From Pegea sp. RAD2-039 (lineage: Eukaryota; Chordata; Thaliacea; Salpida; Salpidae): a stretch of 64,000 bases of DNA. The position numbers and the translations under genes are program-made. Where the stretch lies: positions 1 to 64,000 of the forward strand of contig JAQGEQ010000222.1 of NCBI GenBank assembly GCA_034620365.1, given 5' to 3'. This document shows positions 18,910 through 29,957 of this stretch, piece after piece (the first letter of the stretch is position 1; every line of letters starts with the position of its first letter). The notes beneath the pieces were generated by a model. The model was not told where the DNA came from. It saw only the letters and a list, made by a program, of their open reading frames with translations, and did no database searches.

Positions 18910-21575
18910 ATGGATATATATTCTCATGAACCACTAGCACCACCAGGTGAAAATACAAAGTTTTAAATTTCTAATTTATCTGAAATTTAATTATTTGAAT
19001 ATTTAAAGGTGAAAGTTGTGATGTGGATATACCATTGGCACCAGTGATTGAAAAAATGCTTGCTAACACCGCAGTTATCAACAAAGAAGTCATATTTATA
19101 TTTATTCTCAATTATTATTAATTTGTTTATATTTTAGATTAATCAACCAAAAGAACCAATTGTGGACCTTGATGAGATAAAAAAACACTTGTTGAAGCAA
19201 CAAGAAGAACCTAAAATTGAAGAAAATGAAAAGTTTGTTGAAAATTGAATCCTTGAAATGAAAGAGCGAGATCTTCTGTTTTCAGTAATATCCAAAAAAC
19301 AAGGAAAGAAAAAGCTGTGGAAGAATCCGAAAGATACCGACGCGCGAAGCGTAACAAGAAGAAACGCGAACGAAAGAAGCGACGAAAAGGCGAAAGATCA
19401 GCGAATGAAGACACTGAAGAGTCAGATCCAACTGAAGTAGAAGCAGCTGATGTTGAAATAGAGTTTGTTTCCGATCGCGTTTCAAACGCGATTTAACTGT
19501 TGATGACGTCACAGATACGTTCAAGATGAACCTGATTTCTCGGACCCTCGTTTGTATATGTTCAAGAAGGTCTTTCAGGCATTTCAGATCGCTGATGAGG
19601 TTGAGATGTCGGTTTTTTGCTCCTAAAATTCATAATTAGTTTCACAGATCAACTCGAGAGAGATCCAGCCGATCTCGATCCTTAAATCCAAGGAGAAAGT
19701 GATTGAGAAGACGCGCGACTTCGGGGAAGATAGCAGCGATGATGAGGTACATGATCATCTTCTCAAGATCATTTCTAGATCTTTAAATCCAGAAAAAAGG
19801 CGATAAAAACGGAAAAGAGAAACTCTCAAAGAAGAAACTTCGACGATTGAATCGATTAAGCGTCGCTGAGTTGAAACAATTAGTTACAAGACCGGATGTA
19901 GTCGAGATGCATGACGTCACAGGTGAGTTGATGACGTCATCGTTCATGTAATTGATGCGTGTGTCAACAGCACAAGACCCGAGGCTTCTGGTCCATTTAA
20001 AAGCGACCAGAAATACGGTGACAGTCCCGAGACATTGGTGCTTCAAGCGGAAGTACTTGCAGGGAAAACGGGGCTTCGAGAAACCTCCTTTTCAACTTCC
20101 GGAGTGTATCAGAAACACAGGGATCACCGAGATGCGGCAAGCTCTTCAAGATAAAGTCAGTTGATGAAGATTTAAAGATGAAGATCTGATGTTTGTGTCT
20201 TTAGGAAGATTCACGAACAATGAAGACGAAGATGAGAGAGAAGATTCGCCCAAAACTTGGAAAGATTGATATCGATTACCAGAAACTTCACGACGCTTTC
20301 TTCCGCTATCAAACCAAACCACGAATGACGATTCACGGTGATCTTTACTACGAAGGAAAAGAATTTGAGACTCGATTGAAAGAGAAGAAGCCAGGAGAGC
20401 TCTCAGACTCGCTCCGAAACGCGCTTGGGATGCCTACTATTGGAGTAAGCGTTGATGACGTCATCGCGTCTATTTTCAACCCACCTATCACAGAGTGGAC
20501 AGAAGGTTCCGCCGCCGTGGTTAATCGCGATGCAGCGATACGGTCCACCGCCTTCTTATCCGAATTTGAAGATTCCTGGACTTAATTGTCCGATCCCAGA
20601 TGGCTGTTCGTTTGGGTACCACGCTGGTGGTTGGGGGAAACCCCCGGTCGATGAATACAGTCGACCCTTATATGGAGATGTGTTCGGAGTTGCTGGAATG
20701 GAGGGAGATGATCATCATATCGGTTTGTATCTTCATCTTTTGTGTCTTCATCCTTCTGATCTTGATCTATAGATGAAGATGTGGATCAGAGTTATTGGGG
20801 AGAATTGGAGTCAGAAAGTGAAGATTCGTCAGCGGAAGAAGAAGAAGAGGAAGAAGAAGAGATGATGTTGCCTCCGGAAGATAGTGGGATCGTCACTCCC
20901 GCTGAAAGGTACAAATCGCGTTCGTGTTCACTCATGCGTGACGCTCGCTTCTCAAACAGCGGAATGGCGACACCTAGCGGAATATCTTCAGTTCCTAGCG
21001 GTATGGAGACTCCTGATATGATTGAACTCCGAAAGAAGAAGATCGAAGACGCGATGGAAGGGTTTGTGACGTCATCAGCTTCCTATGACGTCATTGTGAC
21101 GTATTAATGTTGTAGCGGAGATACGCCTCAACAACTATATCAAGTGTTGCCAGAAAAGCAAGTTGCCGCCGGAAGTAAACCGATGATGGGTTCTTCACAT
21201 GTCTATGACATCGTCAATCAAGTGAGTGACGTCATCAACTTCACGCGTGTATGACGTCATCACTTTGATAGGTTCGACGACCACCTGGTAGTGGTGGTGA
21301 GACAGAAGGAATTGAAATCGCGCTGAATCCAGATGAGTTAGATGATACGCAAGCGATGGCTGCTAAATATGAGAGAAGAGTAAAAGAACAAGAACAAGTT
21401 GTTAAGGAAGATTTCAGTGATCTCGTTGCTGAGCACGCTGCTAAACAAAAAGTTCTTGTTGTCAAGGTGATGATGTCGCGCGTTTTTAATTTGTTGTTTT
21501 TTGTAGAAAAAGAGGAAGGCACAAACTCAAGAAGGCAGTAAACCGACAAAGAAGTATAAAGAGTTTAAATTCTAA
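18910..21575 (+). CDS. SF3B2: Splicing factor 3B subunit 2 (SF3b145/SAP145)
   Basis: SF3B2 is the U2 snRNP subunit that binds pre-mRNA near the branch site and contacts SF3B4. Exons 1-3 are 18910-18946, 19009-19088 and 19138-19232; exon 4 begins at 19286. The N-terminus is short (MDIYSHEPLAPPG, then IPLAPVIEKMLANTAVINKE) and lacks the SAP domain and proline-rich part of the human protein. A basic block (KRNKKKRERKKRRKGER) follows, then DVEIEF and FSDPRLYMFKKVFQAFQIAD. The core is strongly conserved: VAELKQLVTRPDVVEMHDVT, LLVHLKATRNTVTVPRHWCF, GKIDIDYQKLHDAFFRYQTK, PPPWLIAMQRYGPPPSYPNL, GYHAGGWGKPPVDEY. Near the end come MGSSHVYD, DFSDLVAEHAAKQK and a final KKYKEFKF before the stop. Introns are mostly 45-60 nt. 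The junction around 19450-19520 is unclear: no canonical donor fits the frame there. Confidence 0.93.
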
Positions 21576-21985
21576 AGATTCCATCGAAAAATTTGTTAAT
21601 AAATTGAAGATTTCGAATAAAATTCTTCGTCATGTTTCCAAGTTGATTTTTTAGAATTTCTAAAAATGTTTCAAATTGAGTTTTTCTGATTTGAAACCAA
21701 ATTGTTGTTTAATGATTTGTAGAAAGAAGATTTTCTACAATTTCTCTGATAAATAAAAAGATTTAGAATCAATTTTGACAGATTTAAAAATTCAGTTAAA
21801 AACATCTTCAACTAGAAAACAAATTTGTTGATTTGGTATTTAAGGTCGAGAATAATATGCTAATAGTGACCATATACTATCACCAACTACATCATCTACT
21901 TTAATCAAACAGTCTTTGAAAACAAAAGTTAACATCAAACTTTCTAAGTTGAGCAGTTTTTGATTTTGTCTAGTTGGATTTTTTT
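21576..21985. other. Intergenic AT-rich stretch
   Basis: SF3B2 3' UTR and spacer; a TAATAAA near 21597 could be its polyadenylation signal. Nothing else is recognised. Confidence 0.5.
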
Positions 21986-21987
21986 TA

Positions 21988-22760
21988 TTGCAATAAATGC
22001 GAAGGAGGGTGCCTGAAGAGAGCACCTCTCGCTAACACACATTCTCACAAATAACATCTATTAAGTTAAAAATATAGAAAGCAAAAAGATGTAACACATG
22101 GCATTTCAGTAGTCCTCAAAGCATATAACAGTGAACAATTACATGGAATGTTAATAATATGAAAACGAGAAAAAAAACACAGTTTAGAAATGACAATGTT
22201 GGCAATGTTATAACGGTTCAACTTCTGCTTAAGCAACGCGAGTGACTTCGACATGACAATGTCTGATGGCAGCTGGTTCCAAGTACTAATTGTTCGGTAT
22301 GAGAACAAATTTGCTCTGACCGATGTACCAGGTGATATAATCTTATTAAGATGTAATGTGTGTCGTCTGAGTTGATATAACTTGAGAGAAGTACTAATGG
22401 AAAAGAAATCATCAAATTTAAGGTCAATTTAATTGTGAATAATTTTAAAAATAAGAATTAAGTCGTATTTAATCCGCTGAATTTCCAAAGTATCTAAATT
22501 GAAGAAACTGAGACGATACTTATAACTCTCGTATTTAATATTAAGCTTCCTGCAAACCAATCTCGTAAATGTGGCCTGAACAGACTCGATTTTTTTGATA
22601 TCACTAACTTGATATGGCATCCATGCACTAACATTGTATTTAAGAATTGGACGTTCGTACAATTTGAAAAGATTGATAAAAAAGCATGGGTTCTTGGAAT
22701 GAAGGGTCTTTTTGTTCTTCTTCTTTTGCAACGTATCTTCTAGTCTTCAGTAAAAAGTAT
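21988..22760 (-). mobile_element. LINE-A 3' part with reverse-transcriptase C-terminus
   Basis: This is the longest LINE-A copy in the window. On the minus strand the frame from about 22731 reads INLFKLYERPILKYNVSAWM, then KKIESVQATFTRLVCRKLNI, then LSFFNLDTLEIQRIKYDLIL. That is the thumb/C-terminal region after the reverse transcriptase in jockey/CR1/L2-type LINEs (compare RPILEY...W.P, IE.VQ..FT, L..L.LE.RR...DL). The chain continues through [12 protein letters not shown], the [14 protein letters not shown] block and the 3' UTR to the hairpin tail at 21990-22050. The 5' end is truncated near 22760. Confidence 0.85.
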
Positions 22761-23394
22761 GGGTCCTGGAATAAAACCCTTGAGGAGGAATGTTCTCTTG
22801 CTAGGTGAAAATGAGACTTTCTCCTAAGTAAATATCAAAAACAGAGTTCTTGTAAATTATACAAAGATCTTTGTACAGAGATTTGATGGAAGGGTCTGCT
22901 TTAGTTTGCTTGTATAAAAGGTTTTTTAAATGTTATAAATTCCTCAAATATCTGGGCAAATCTGGTTTTTTTGTTGACTCTTTAACGATATTAGTAAACT
23001 TTGAGTAATAAAAATTCATTGAAATTCAGACTTGATAGAAACTCATCATAATTTCGACGATAAAAATTCCTTTTGCTTGAAGTTTTAGGAAAATTTGAAT
23101 TCAATTATTTTATGAATTTCAAGAGTAAAAATTTGATCAAAATTACTCAGAAAATTGCTGAGAAAGTTGGCTTGATATATTTTTTTATTAAATTAAGGAA
23201 GTAATCGCAGTTGACTTTTTAACAACTTCATTTTCTACAATTGAAAATAAGTTTTTGAATTTCAACAACTTTTTTGAATATTTTGATGAAATTAAAAACT
23301 ATTTTAAATATTCTGCTTTCTTACAAACCAAATAATTTTTCTTAAATATTTTAATTTTCAAGCAAACCTTTTTACCAACAAATAGTTTGAAGCA
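22761..23394. other. Intergenic stretch, no gene seen
   Basis: AT-rich sequence between LINE-A and the repeat-C block. I see no conserved coding or repeat signature. Confidence 0.5.
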
Positions 23395-23530
23395 GTAGAT
23401 GGAAGTTGACTTCCTGTCTGCGCATGCGCTAAAACCCCTACTTTTTATATTTGATGACACGGCCCAGTGACCTAGGACAGTGGCCTACAGATTTCAGACT
23501 GTCCCTGTCTTAGATAACCTGCCTACGATG
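23395..23530 (+). repeat. Repeat family C, copy 1
   Basis: This higher-GC block starts with TAGATGGAAGTTGACTTCCT, then GTCTGCGCATGCGC, and later GATGACACGGCCCAGTGACC and TAGGACAGTGGCC. The same blocks occur at 24520-24850 and, in reverse, at 36060-36190, with a partial copy at 36265-36335. The family is not recognised. It contains the palindrome TGCGCATGCGCA and codes for nothing obvious. Confidence 0.6.
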
Positions 23531-23554
23531 GCTTCCAAACTTAAGAAGTTTTTT

Positions 23555-23703
23555 CTTTTAAACAGCTGCATCAGTCCTTCTGTTACGCTGCAAACCTTGT
23601 TGGCGTGGAGAGTGGAATCCTGCTACATGGGTCACAACTGGGTCTTCATAATTTCTGCCCTGGGTTACAGCATGACCATTCTTGGCTCAAGCGGACCACA
23701 CTG
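23555..23703 (+). mobile_element. SINE-B 3' half
   Basis: Words GCATCAGTCCTTCTGTTACG, TTGGCGTGGAGAGTGGAATC and TACAGCATGACCATTCTTGG recur at 34276-34393 and, reversed, at 26395-26600. The tRNA-like head found at 26.7 kb is missing here. Confidence 0.6.
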
Positions 23704-24519
23704 AGGATTTTGGAAACAAATTCCAAATAACTTTGAAGTAGCTAAAGATATTAAAACAGTTTTGGAGATCAGAATAATTTATCAAAAGATCTCTAACCTA
23801 ATCCTAACTCTTCTGAAGAAAAATCTTCAGCAAAAAGACACAATCCGAAGATTTTAAGGAGACAGTAAAAAGACGAAACAATTTATTGCCCAAAGAAGTC
23901 ACCCAAACATTTGAAAAAAGAATTCTTAAAAGTAAATGAAACGAAAAGAAACATCGCAAATAAATTAAATTTTAAATATATATTATATATAAATATATCT
24001 ATTTTGCAATTTGAAAAGGTCACTTTGAAATTAAAAACCTTTTAAAACCAAAATAATCAACTATAAATGAAAAGCAACGAAAAGCTGTTCGAATATTCAA
24101 AGAATTTCTTCATTTTTTAACAGAATTGTGATTTAATTCGGTCAAAACTTGACAAAAAACCACAGGCGGTCTTGCTTTTAATGTCACCCTGTAAACACAA
24201 CATTAACATCAACTCTTTCTACATTTGTTAGAAGGATTACTTTTTCTTTTTTAATTGTGAATCTTCTTCATTTGGAGTCGATAAGTTCCAATAAAATCCA
24301 GTGGGATTGAAAGATTGTGGGTCAATGTTTTCTTTGTTCTGAACAAAAGTAGTTATTTAGTAAACTAAAAAAGAAATCAATTTTTTTAAACTTACTTCTT
24401 TATCAGTTCTGCTTTGAAAGGAATCTGAAATAAAAAATTTGTTTTTAAAAACATTAGAAATAAATTAATTAAGTTTCTTGAGTTTAAAGTTTCAATTTTG
24501 ATGGAGTTTTTGGTGAATT
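23704..24519. other. Intergenic AT-rich stretch
   Basis: No gene or known repeat seen. A/T-rich, with a TATATA stretch near 23975-24000. Confidence 0.5.
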
Positions 24520-24855
24520 AGTAGATGGAAGGAAGTTGACTTCCTGTCTGCGCATGCGCATTGATTAGTGGACAATAGCGTGCGCTGAACCACCCCTAGT
24601 CATCTGCTGTTCGATGACACGGTCCAGTGACCTAGGACAGTGACCACGAAGTCAACAGATTGTAGGTTTTGTGTTCACTTCATTCTTTTGAAGCGACCAC
24701 AAAACTAAAACTGGGACAGTAGCTTGGGACAGTGGCCTAGGACAGAGAGGTCTGAGACAGTGGCTTGAAGCATTGGCTTGGGGCAGCAACCTGGGACAGT
24801 GGCCACGAGATCAACAGATTTCAGACTTACCCTGTCCTAGATGGTCCTATGACCA
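24520..24855 (+). repeat. Repeat family C, copy 2 (longest)
   Basis: It has the same start as copy 1 and then TGATTAGTGGACAATAGCGT, GCGCTGAACCACCCCTAGTC and GATGACACGGTCCAGTGACC. It continues into a run of variants of the phrase GGGACAGTGGCCTAGGACAG, a short internal degenerate repeat (about 24715-24815). It ends CCTAGATGGTCCTATGACC. No ORF of note. Confidence 0.6.
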
Positions 24856-26390
24856 GGGCTGATGAAAACCACTTTTTTTGTTAGTTTTCAAAAGTTTTTT
24901 TTCTTGTTGGTTACTTTTTTAGTTTTATATTAAAGCTAAGATTTTAATTAAATGAAATTTAGAGTGAATATTCAAACATTCTCATAGAAACTATAAAGTT
25001 ACTTGTAACAATTTTACTAATAAATTAATAAGCAAAAAAATTATCAAAAAAATACAAACCTTGAACTGTAGTGGCGATCTGCATGATGAAAAAAAAAATT
25101 TCTAAATTCACCTGAAAACTGTTCAAATAATTTTATAAAGATGATTGATATAAGAAAATTAGTCTCTATATCTATTAAGTTAGTTTAAAAATAGTTTTAT
25201 TGTTTTATGAAATAATCTTAAAATATACTAAAGATTAAGGCAATCAAGTAACTGACAGATTTAGTTTTAAAACTTTTGTTGCTGATTAAGAACATCAAGT
25301 TATTAGTTAAATGATAAATAAGAAACATTTTAAAGTTACTCAAGTCATAAATAATAAATAATTTTGCAACAAATTTACAAAAAATATTGAAATTTCAAAA
25401 CCATTTTATAAAATTTAATCAAAAATCACTTTATACTTTTACATAAGCTTCAATTTATTAATAATTATTGATAAATAATCTAAAATACTTTTAATAATAA
25501 CTTTTCAAAGGTTTAATTTATATCCAAATGCTAAATATTTGAAGAATAAAGTTATTAAATAAGAAAAATAAATCTTTAAAAAACTATTTTTAAAAAACTC
25601 TAAGATTTATTAAATAAAGATAAACATGATAAATAAAAAAGTAAACATTTAAATTAGCGGTTAATTTGTTATTTTTATCATTAATTAAAGTAAATTTTAA
25701 GATAGAGATTTGTTTTATTTTCCAAAAAAATGGTTTTATAGAAAAAATTCCTAAATAAATTGATTAAATTTTCTTATTAATCATTTATTAGATAGCAAAT
25801 TTGAAAGAAATAATTTAATCAATTCAATACACATAACATCAAATTAAATTTTATAAAAATAAACTTTAAAATTAAACTAATTTATAAAATAACATTCAAA
25901 AACCTACTTATATGATAGTTAATACGCAAAAATTATTAAAAAGTAATTATAAACAAAATGTTATTTCAACAATTCTAACGATTTGCAATAACAGGCGACA
26001 ATAAAAGCAGCTAATAGAAGAAATGTGTCGAAGACTAGACACTGACTAAAGTGGAATTGTTACGTAGATATACGAATAAAGTAAAACTTTAGACTTGCAG
26101 GCGGGAAACTATATTTTTCACTTTATAAATTTTGGTACGCGCCAAATTGTTTCATACATTTAACACTTTCAATTAAGGGAATTCCCTTAAACTGAGCTAG
26201 TTATATCTACTTTAAAAAGTTTTCACTAACATAAATCAACAAAACAAGAAAAAATACGGATGAATACTTATGAATAAAATGTTATAAGTATAATTTATAG
26301 TTAAGACTTAAATTATTGCAAATAATTAATTCTATTTTATGAGTAATTGGATAATTAAATATCTGTAAGAATACTTTAATTGTTCTACTT
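24856..26390. other. Long AT-rich gene-free stretch
   Basis: About 1.5 kb of A/T-rich sequence with no exon, repeat or RNA gene that I can recognise. Confidence 0.6.
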
Positions 26391-26394
26391 ATTA

Positions 26395-26765
26395 AATAAT
26401 GCTTTTACCGCCCGCTTCAGCCAAGAAGAACCATGCGGTAAGCCAGGACAGAAGTTGTGAATATCTAGTTGTTGCCAATGCAGCAGGATTCCACTCTCTA
26501 CGCCAGCTAGGTGTGCAGCGGAACAGAAGGACTGATGCAGCTGGCGTCGTAGGAGCTTCTGGAACGACACTGAGTACATCGACAAGCTGCCTACGAGGCT
26601 CCAACTCCGGTTTTAAATTCAGAGTTTTGCGTCTCTTAGAAGTGTTGTCATTTACCAAGGTCCTTCTACTCGAGTTTGTATGGAATTTTCCTTGTCGCAA
26701 ATATGTGTCCGCCTGGGCCTCAAGCCTAGCGGGCGTGATACGCTGCACTACGGAGACATTCAAAT
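26395..26765 (-). mobile_element. tRNA-Val-like SINE with LINE-B tail (SINE-B), near full length
   Basis: Read on the minus strand it starts GTCTCCGTAGTGCAGCGTAT CACGCCCG, like the 5' half of tRNA-Val (D-stem/A-box region; A-box-like bases at 26734-26750). A body of about 250 bp follows with CGGAGTTGGAGCCTCGTAGG, GCTGCATCAGTCCTTCTGTT and GTGGAATCCTGCTGCATTGG. It ends in CTTACCGCATGGTTCTTCTT GGCTGAAGCGG, which resembles the end of LINE-B at 30.18 kb. The open frames of about 120 codons on both strands are by-products of higher GC in this repeat; neither resembles a known protein. Confidence 0.65.
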
Positions 26766-26861
26766 CACACTAAAACTGAAACTAAAAATTTATATAGAAA
26801 AGATATTTATCTCAATTAGGTACAGAATACAGGTATTTTGATCATTATCTACACATTATCT

Positions 26862-26952
26862 AACTTAATAGATGTTAATTGTGAGAATGTGTGTTAGCGA
26901 GAGGTGCTCTTTTCAGGCACCCTCCTTCGCATCTATTGTAATAAATAAATAA
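26862..26952 (+). mobile_element. LINE-A 3' tail fragment
   Basis: TAATAGATGTTAATTGTGAG, GTGTGTTAGCGAGAGGTGCT and GGCACCCTCCTTCGC in plus orientation, followed by AATAAATAAATAAC. Only the last 90 bp of the element remain. Confidence 0.8.
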
Positions 26953-27424
26953 CGAAATTTAAGTAATAAAATATGAAAATACATTAAAGCTTTGAAAACT
27001 GAGTATTTGAGACATCAAATGTACTTTGAATTCACTAAGTGACTCTATAAACGAACAACTTTTAATATTACAAAATTTATCAAAACAACTCTTTTGAGAT
27101 AAACTAGAATTTGAATAAAATTTTAAATCGGTAATTCGTTTTTTTTTCGCAGAAACCAAAGTTTAAATGAGTTTTTAGATAAGTTTAAAACATTCTGTGT
27201 TTTCTATATGCTACAGAAACGTTTATTTATTTAAATAATGTGCGATTTAGAAACTCAGCAATTCTTATAGCAAGCAAGAACCAAGTATTTAAAGCAAAGA
27301 GGTAGTTAGAAGTTCCTTATTATAAAATTAATAAAGAAAGAATAAAATCACTGAAGAAGTTATATGTATGAATCAAAAATTTAATAGAAGAAGAAAGTGA
27401 ATATCTTTCCAATTACTTGTATTG
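26953..27424. other. Intergenic AT-rich stretch
   Basis: No gene or repeat seen between the LINE-A tail and the LINE-B fragment. Confidence 0.5.
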
Positions 27425-28865
27425 AAGTTAAGCGATTTCATATCGCGCTTGCAAGTATCTTTAAAATAGAGACAGGGGCGGCTGATGTTGCGTTTGCCTT
27501 TTGATAGCTCCCCGTACAACAAATCTTTTCAGATCCGACAAACGTGTCCGAGCCACCCTTTGATTGTTCAGCATTTTTGTCAGGAAAGTTTACTTCAAGA
27601 CTTCTTCTTTTGAAATCTTTTGCTGCCATCTACGATACGAAAAAGACAACAAAAATGAAAAGTGTTCAGTTTTTTCGTTAGCCTTCGACAAAGTCCAAAT
27701 TCCACTGGTGTACAATGTACTGTAGAAAAAGGTCTTGGTTTGGATTGATAGATGTTAGGTAGTAGATGCCTTACTGATGCAGCTGTTGATCTCTGCTTCT
27801 ATTGATACTGATGATGTTATTTTTGAGCCGAGATAGACAAAGCTATCTACAACCTCAACGTCACAGCCATCGATGTTGATTGTGGAACGTTAACATCTTA
27901 GCAAACAACTTTTGTATTTTTATTTTGTTTTCATTCCAAAGTACAGGCTGATGAAATCGGAGTATGTCTTTTGCTGTATCAGCATCTGTAGGTATTTTGC
28001 TGAATATGCAACAACTGGGTTGTCGTCGAAAGTTACAGATGCTGATCTTTGTTCTTCGCTTTTAGGCGTGATGTAGTGAAAACAGATCTTGAATTAAGAT
28101 ACACTCCTTCGGAAGACGCATAAAATTCTTGTTTTAATATCACTGAGAAGAAAATCCCAAAGAGCGTTGAAGCAAAAATACATCTCTATATTTCAGAGCA
28201 GCTTTTATCATACTGAACTGTTGCGTTAGTGTTCGAGTGAAATGATCTCAACATATTGAAGAGGCTAGATGGGCTACTAATCTTCAACAGTATCGAGAAC
28301 ATATCTTCTATACTGACAAGGTTTAAAGCTTTGGTAAGGTTGATTAACGCGAGTAAGGGTGCGACATATAGTGCAAAGACCTGTTTTGTTCTATTTGTTC
28401 TATAACGCAATATAAAGCTTGTTCTGTTCCTTGCATTTTCCTGTAATGGACACAAGAGATCATGTCTATGGTCGAGGCCTTGTGACTCAGGATATATCCT
28501 TCAAGTAAATATTTGCTGGTGAGGAAGTAACACACGAGCAAATGCTTTGCCTACAATAATAAACATTTAACTTTATGATTATTACAATCTGAACTAGCGC
28601 CCTTGTTCTTGTAGAATGTTATTATAATCATTATTATACTATAATAATTGTATAATATTTTATGGAACCCCTTTCTTTTGGAACTCCTTTTCTTCAAAAT
28701 TTAATAAAAATATCGTGGAGAAGAAACAGAAAGCTAGTTTTAGCTTCGTTAAGTCAGGTGGTACACCGTCGCTACCTGATGTTTCTATTGATGAAATGGC
28801 TTTGCTGGGTTCTTCTCTTGTTGGTCCAGAATCTAGGTCTTGTATGATTAGTAGTTGTTCCATTT
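27425..28865 (-). mobile_element. LINE-B reverse-transcriptase region, decayed
   Basis: On the minus strand the order of reverse-transcriptase blocks is clear. Near 28780-28840, REEPSKAISSIETSGSDGVP is the substrate block before the palm. Near 28350-28460 are REQ-like QGTEQALYC and ALINLTKALNLVSIEDMFSI, where the family has FVDLTKAFDTV.R..LW..L. Then SLFNMLRSFHSNTNATVQYD follows. Near 27790-27890, TINIDGCDVEVVDSFVYLGS and SIEAEINSCISKAS match the C-terminal YLGS..S/DGS...EI..RI.KAS block. Several frame breaks lie between blocks and the YXDD palm motif is not readable, so the copy is dead. It ends near 27425 in GCGCGATATGAAATCGCTTA, the last codons region also seen at 29.97 kb. Confidence 0.75.
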
Positions 28866-29029
28866 ATTTACTGAACTCGTGGATGCAAGTTACTAGTTGA
28901 AAAGCTCCTATAATGAGCAATCCTTTAATCCAGTGCAGTGTTTGTCGCGGTGTTTTACCATTATAGTAAGTATGAATTGCTTCTTCCAAGAGCTGTCATG
29001 CTGTGAGCTAGAAATTATAGAGGTTCAGT

Positions 29030-29215
29030 TGTTATTCATGCAGCAGGATTCCACTCTCCACGCCAGTCAGGTTTTGCAACGGAATAGAAGGACTGATGCA
29101 GCTGCACCCAGCTGGCGTCGCAGGAGCTTGTGGAAAGACACTGAGTCCAGAGACAAGCTGCCTACGAGGCTCCAACTCTGACTTTAAATTTGGAGTTTTG
29201 CGTCTTCTAGAAGAG
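29030..29215 (-). mobile_element. SINE-B body fragment
   Basis: Minus-strand words GAGTTGGAGCCTCGTAGGCA, GCTGCATCAGTCCTTCTATT and GTGGAGAGTGGAATCCTGCT match the body of the SINE at 26395-26765. Both the tRNA-like head and the 3' tail are missing. The flank 28866-29029 holds nothing recognised. Confidence 0.6.
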
Positions 29216-29332
29216 CTGAATCTTAAATTGTTTAATTTCTATAGGATTTAAAGACTTTTCGTTGTTGCATGTTTGTATAACATAAGAAATAAAGGATATA
29301 AATAAGAAGATATAGTCATGTAATTTTTTTCC

Positions 29333-29520
29333 TTTTAATATTATTAACATTCCATGTAATTGTTCACTGTTATATACTTTGAGGACTACCGAAATGCCAT
29401 GTGTTACATCTTTTACTTTCTATATTTCTAATTTAATAGATGTTAATTGTGACAATGTGTTAGCGAGAGGTGCTCTCTTCAGAAACTCTCCTTCGCGTTT
29501 ATTATAATAAATAAATAATT
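29333..29520 (+). mobile_element. LINE-A 3' fragment
   Basis: About 185 bp in plus orientation, from TAATATTATTAACATTCCAT through ATATACTTTGAGGACTACCG to the tail GAGAGGTGCTCTCTTCAGAA, CTCTCCTTCGCG and AATAAATAAATAATT. Confidence 0.85.
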
Positions 29521-29955
29521 AATAATCCAATAAAAGAAATAAATAAATGAGTAAGAAATGATATATAAAGAAAAGAAATAATAAGATATACAAAAAGAGA
29601 GCTTTTTTCTTTTTTTAACTGTTGTAATGGTAAGATAATACTTACATAACTTTGTAATGCTTACAAAGTTGTAATTAGCTCGGGTTCAATTCAAATACGA
29701 CAATAACCTCAATAATTTTATATTTGCTTATTTTTTGTTTGATTTTTTTTTACTATAATATTTGAAAACTTTAATTTTAGCAAATAACAGTTTTAATAAA
29801 TTCATCTTTTGTGGGCTGAAAAATCGGTTAAAAAAACATTTTAAAATTGATTGAAATTACTGATTAAAAGAATTTCTTTACAATTTCAGTAACTCGTCAA
29901 ATTATATTTGGCTTTTTAAAGATCAAATAAGATTTATAATAATAATAAAACGTTC
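29521..29955. other. Intergenic AT-rich stretch
   Basis: No gene or repeat recognised. Confidence 0.5.
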
Positions 29956-29957
29956 TT

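Noticed and set aside
22429-22731. 100-codon minus-strand frame as a host gene
   Set aside because: The residues are the C-terminal region of a LINE reverse transcriptase (RPILKYNVSAWMPYQ, IESVQATFTRL).
26395-26770. Overlapping 120-codon open frames on both strands
   Set aside because: The stretch is a SINE-B copy with higher GC; the frames match other SINE copies that are not open and resemble no protein family.
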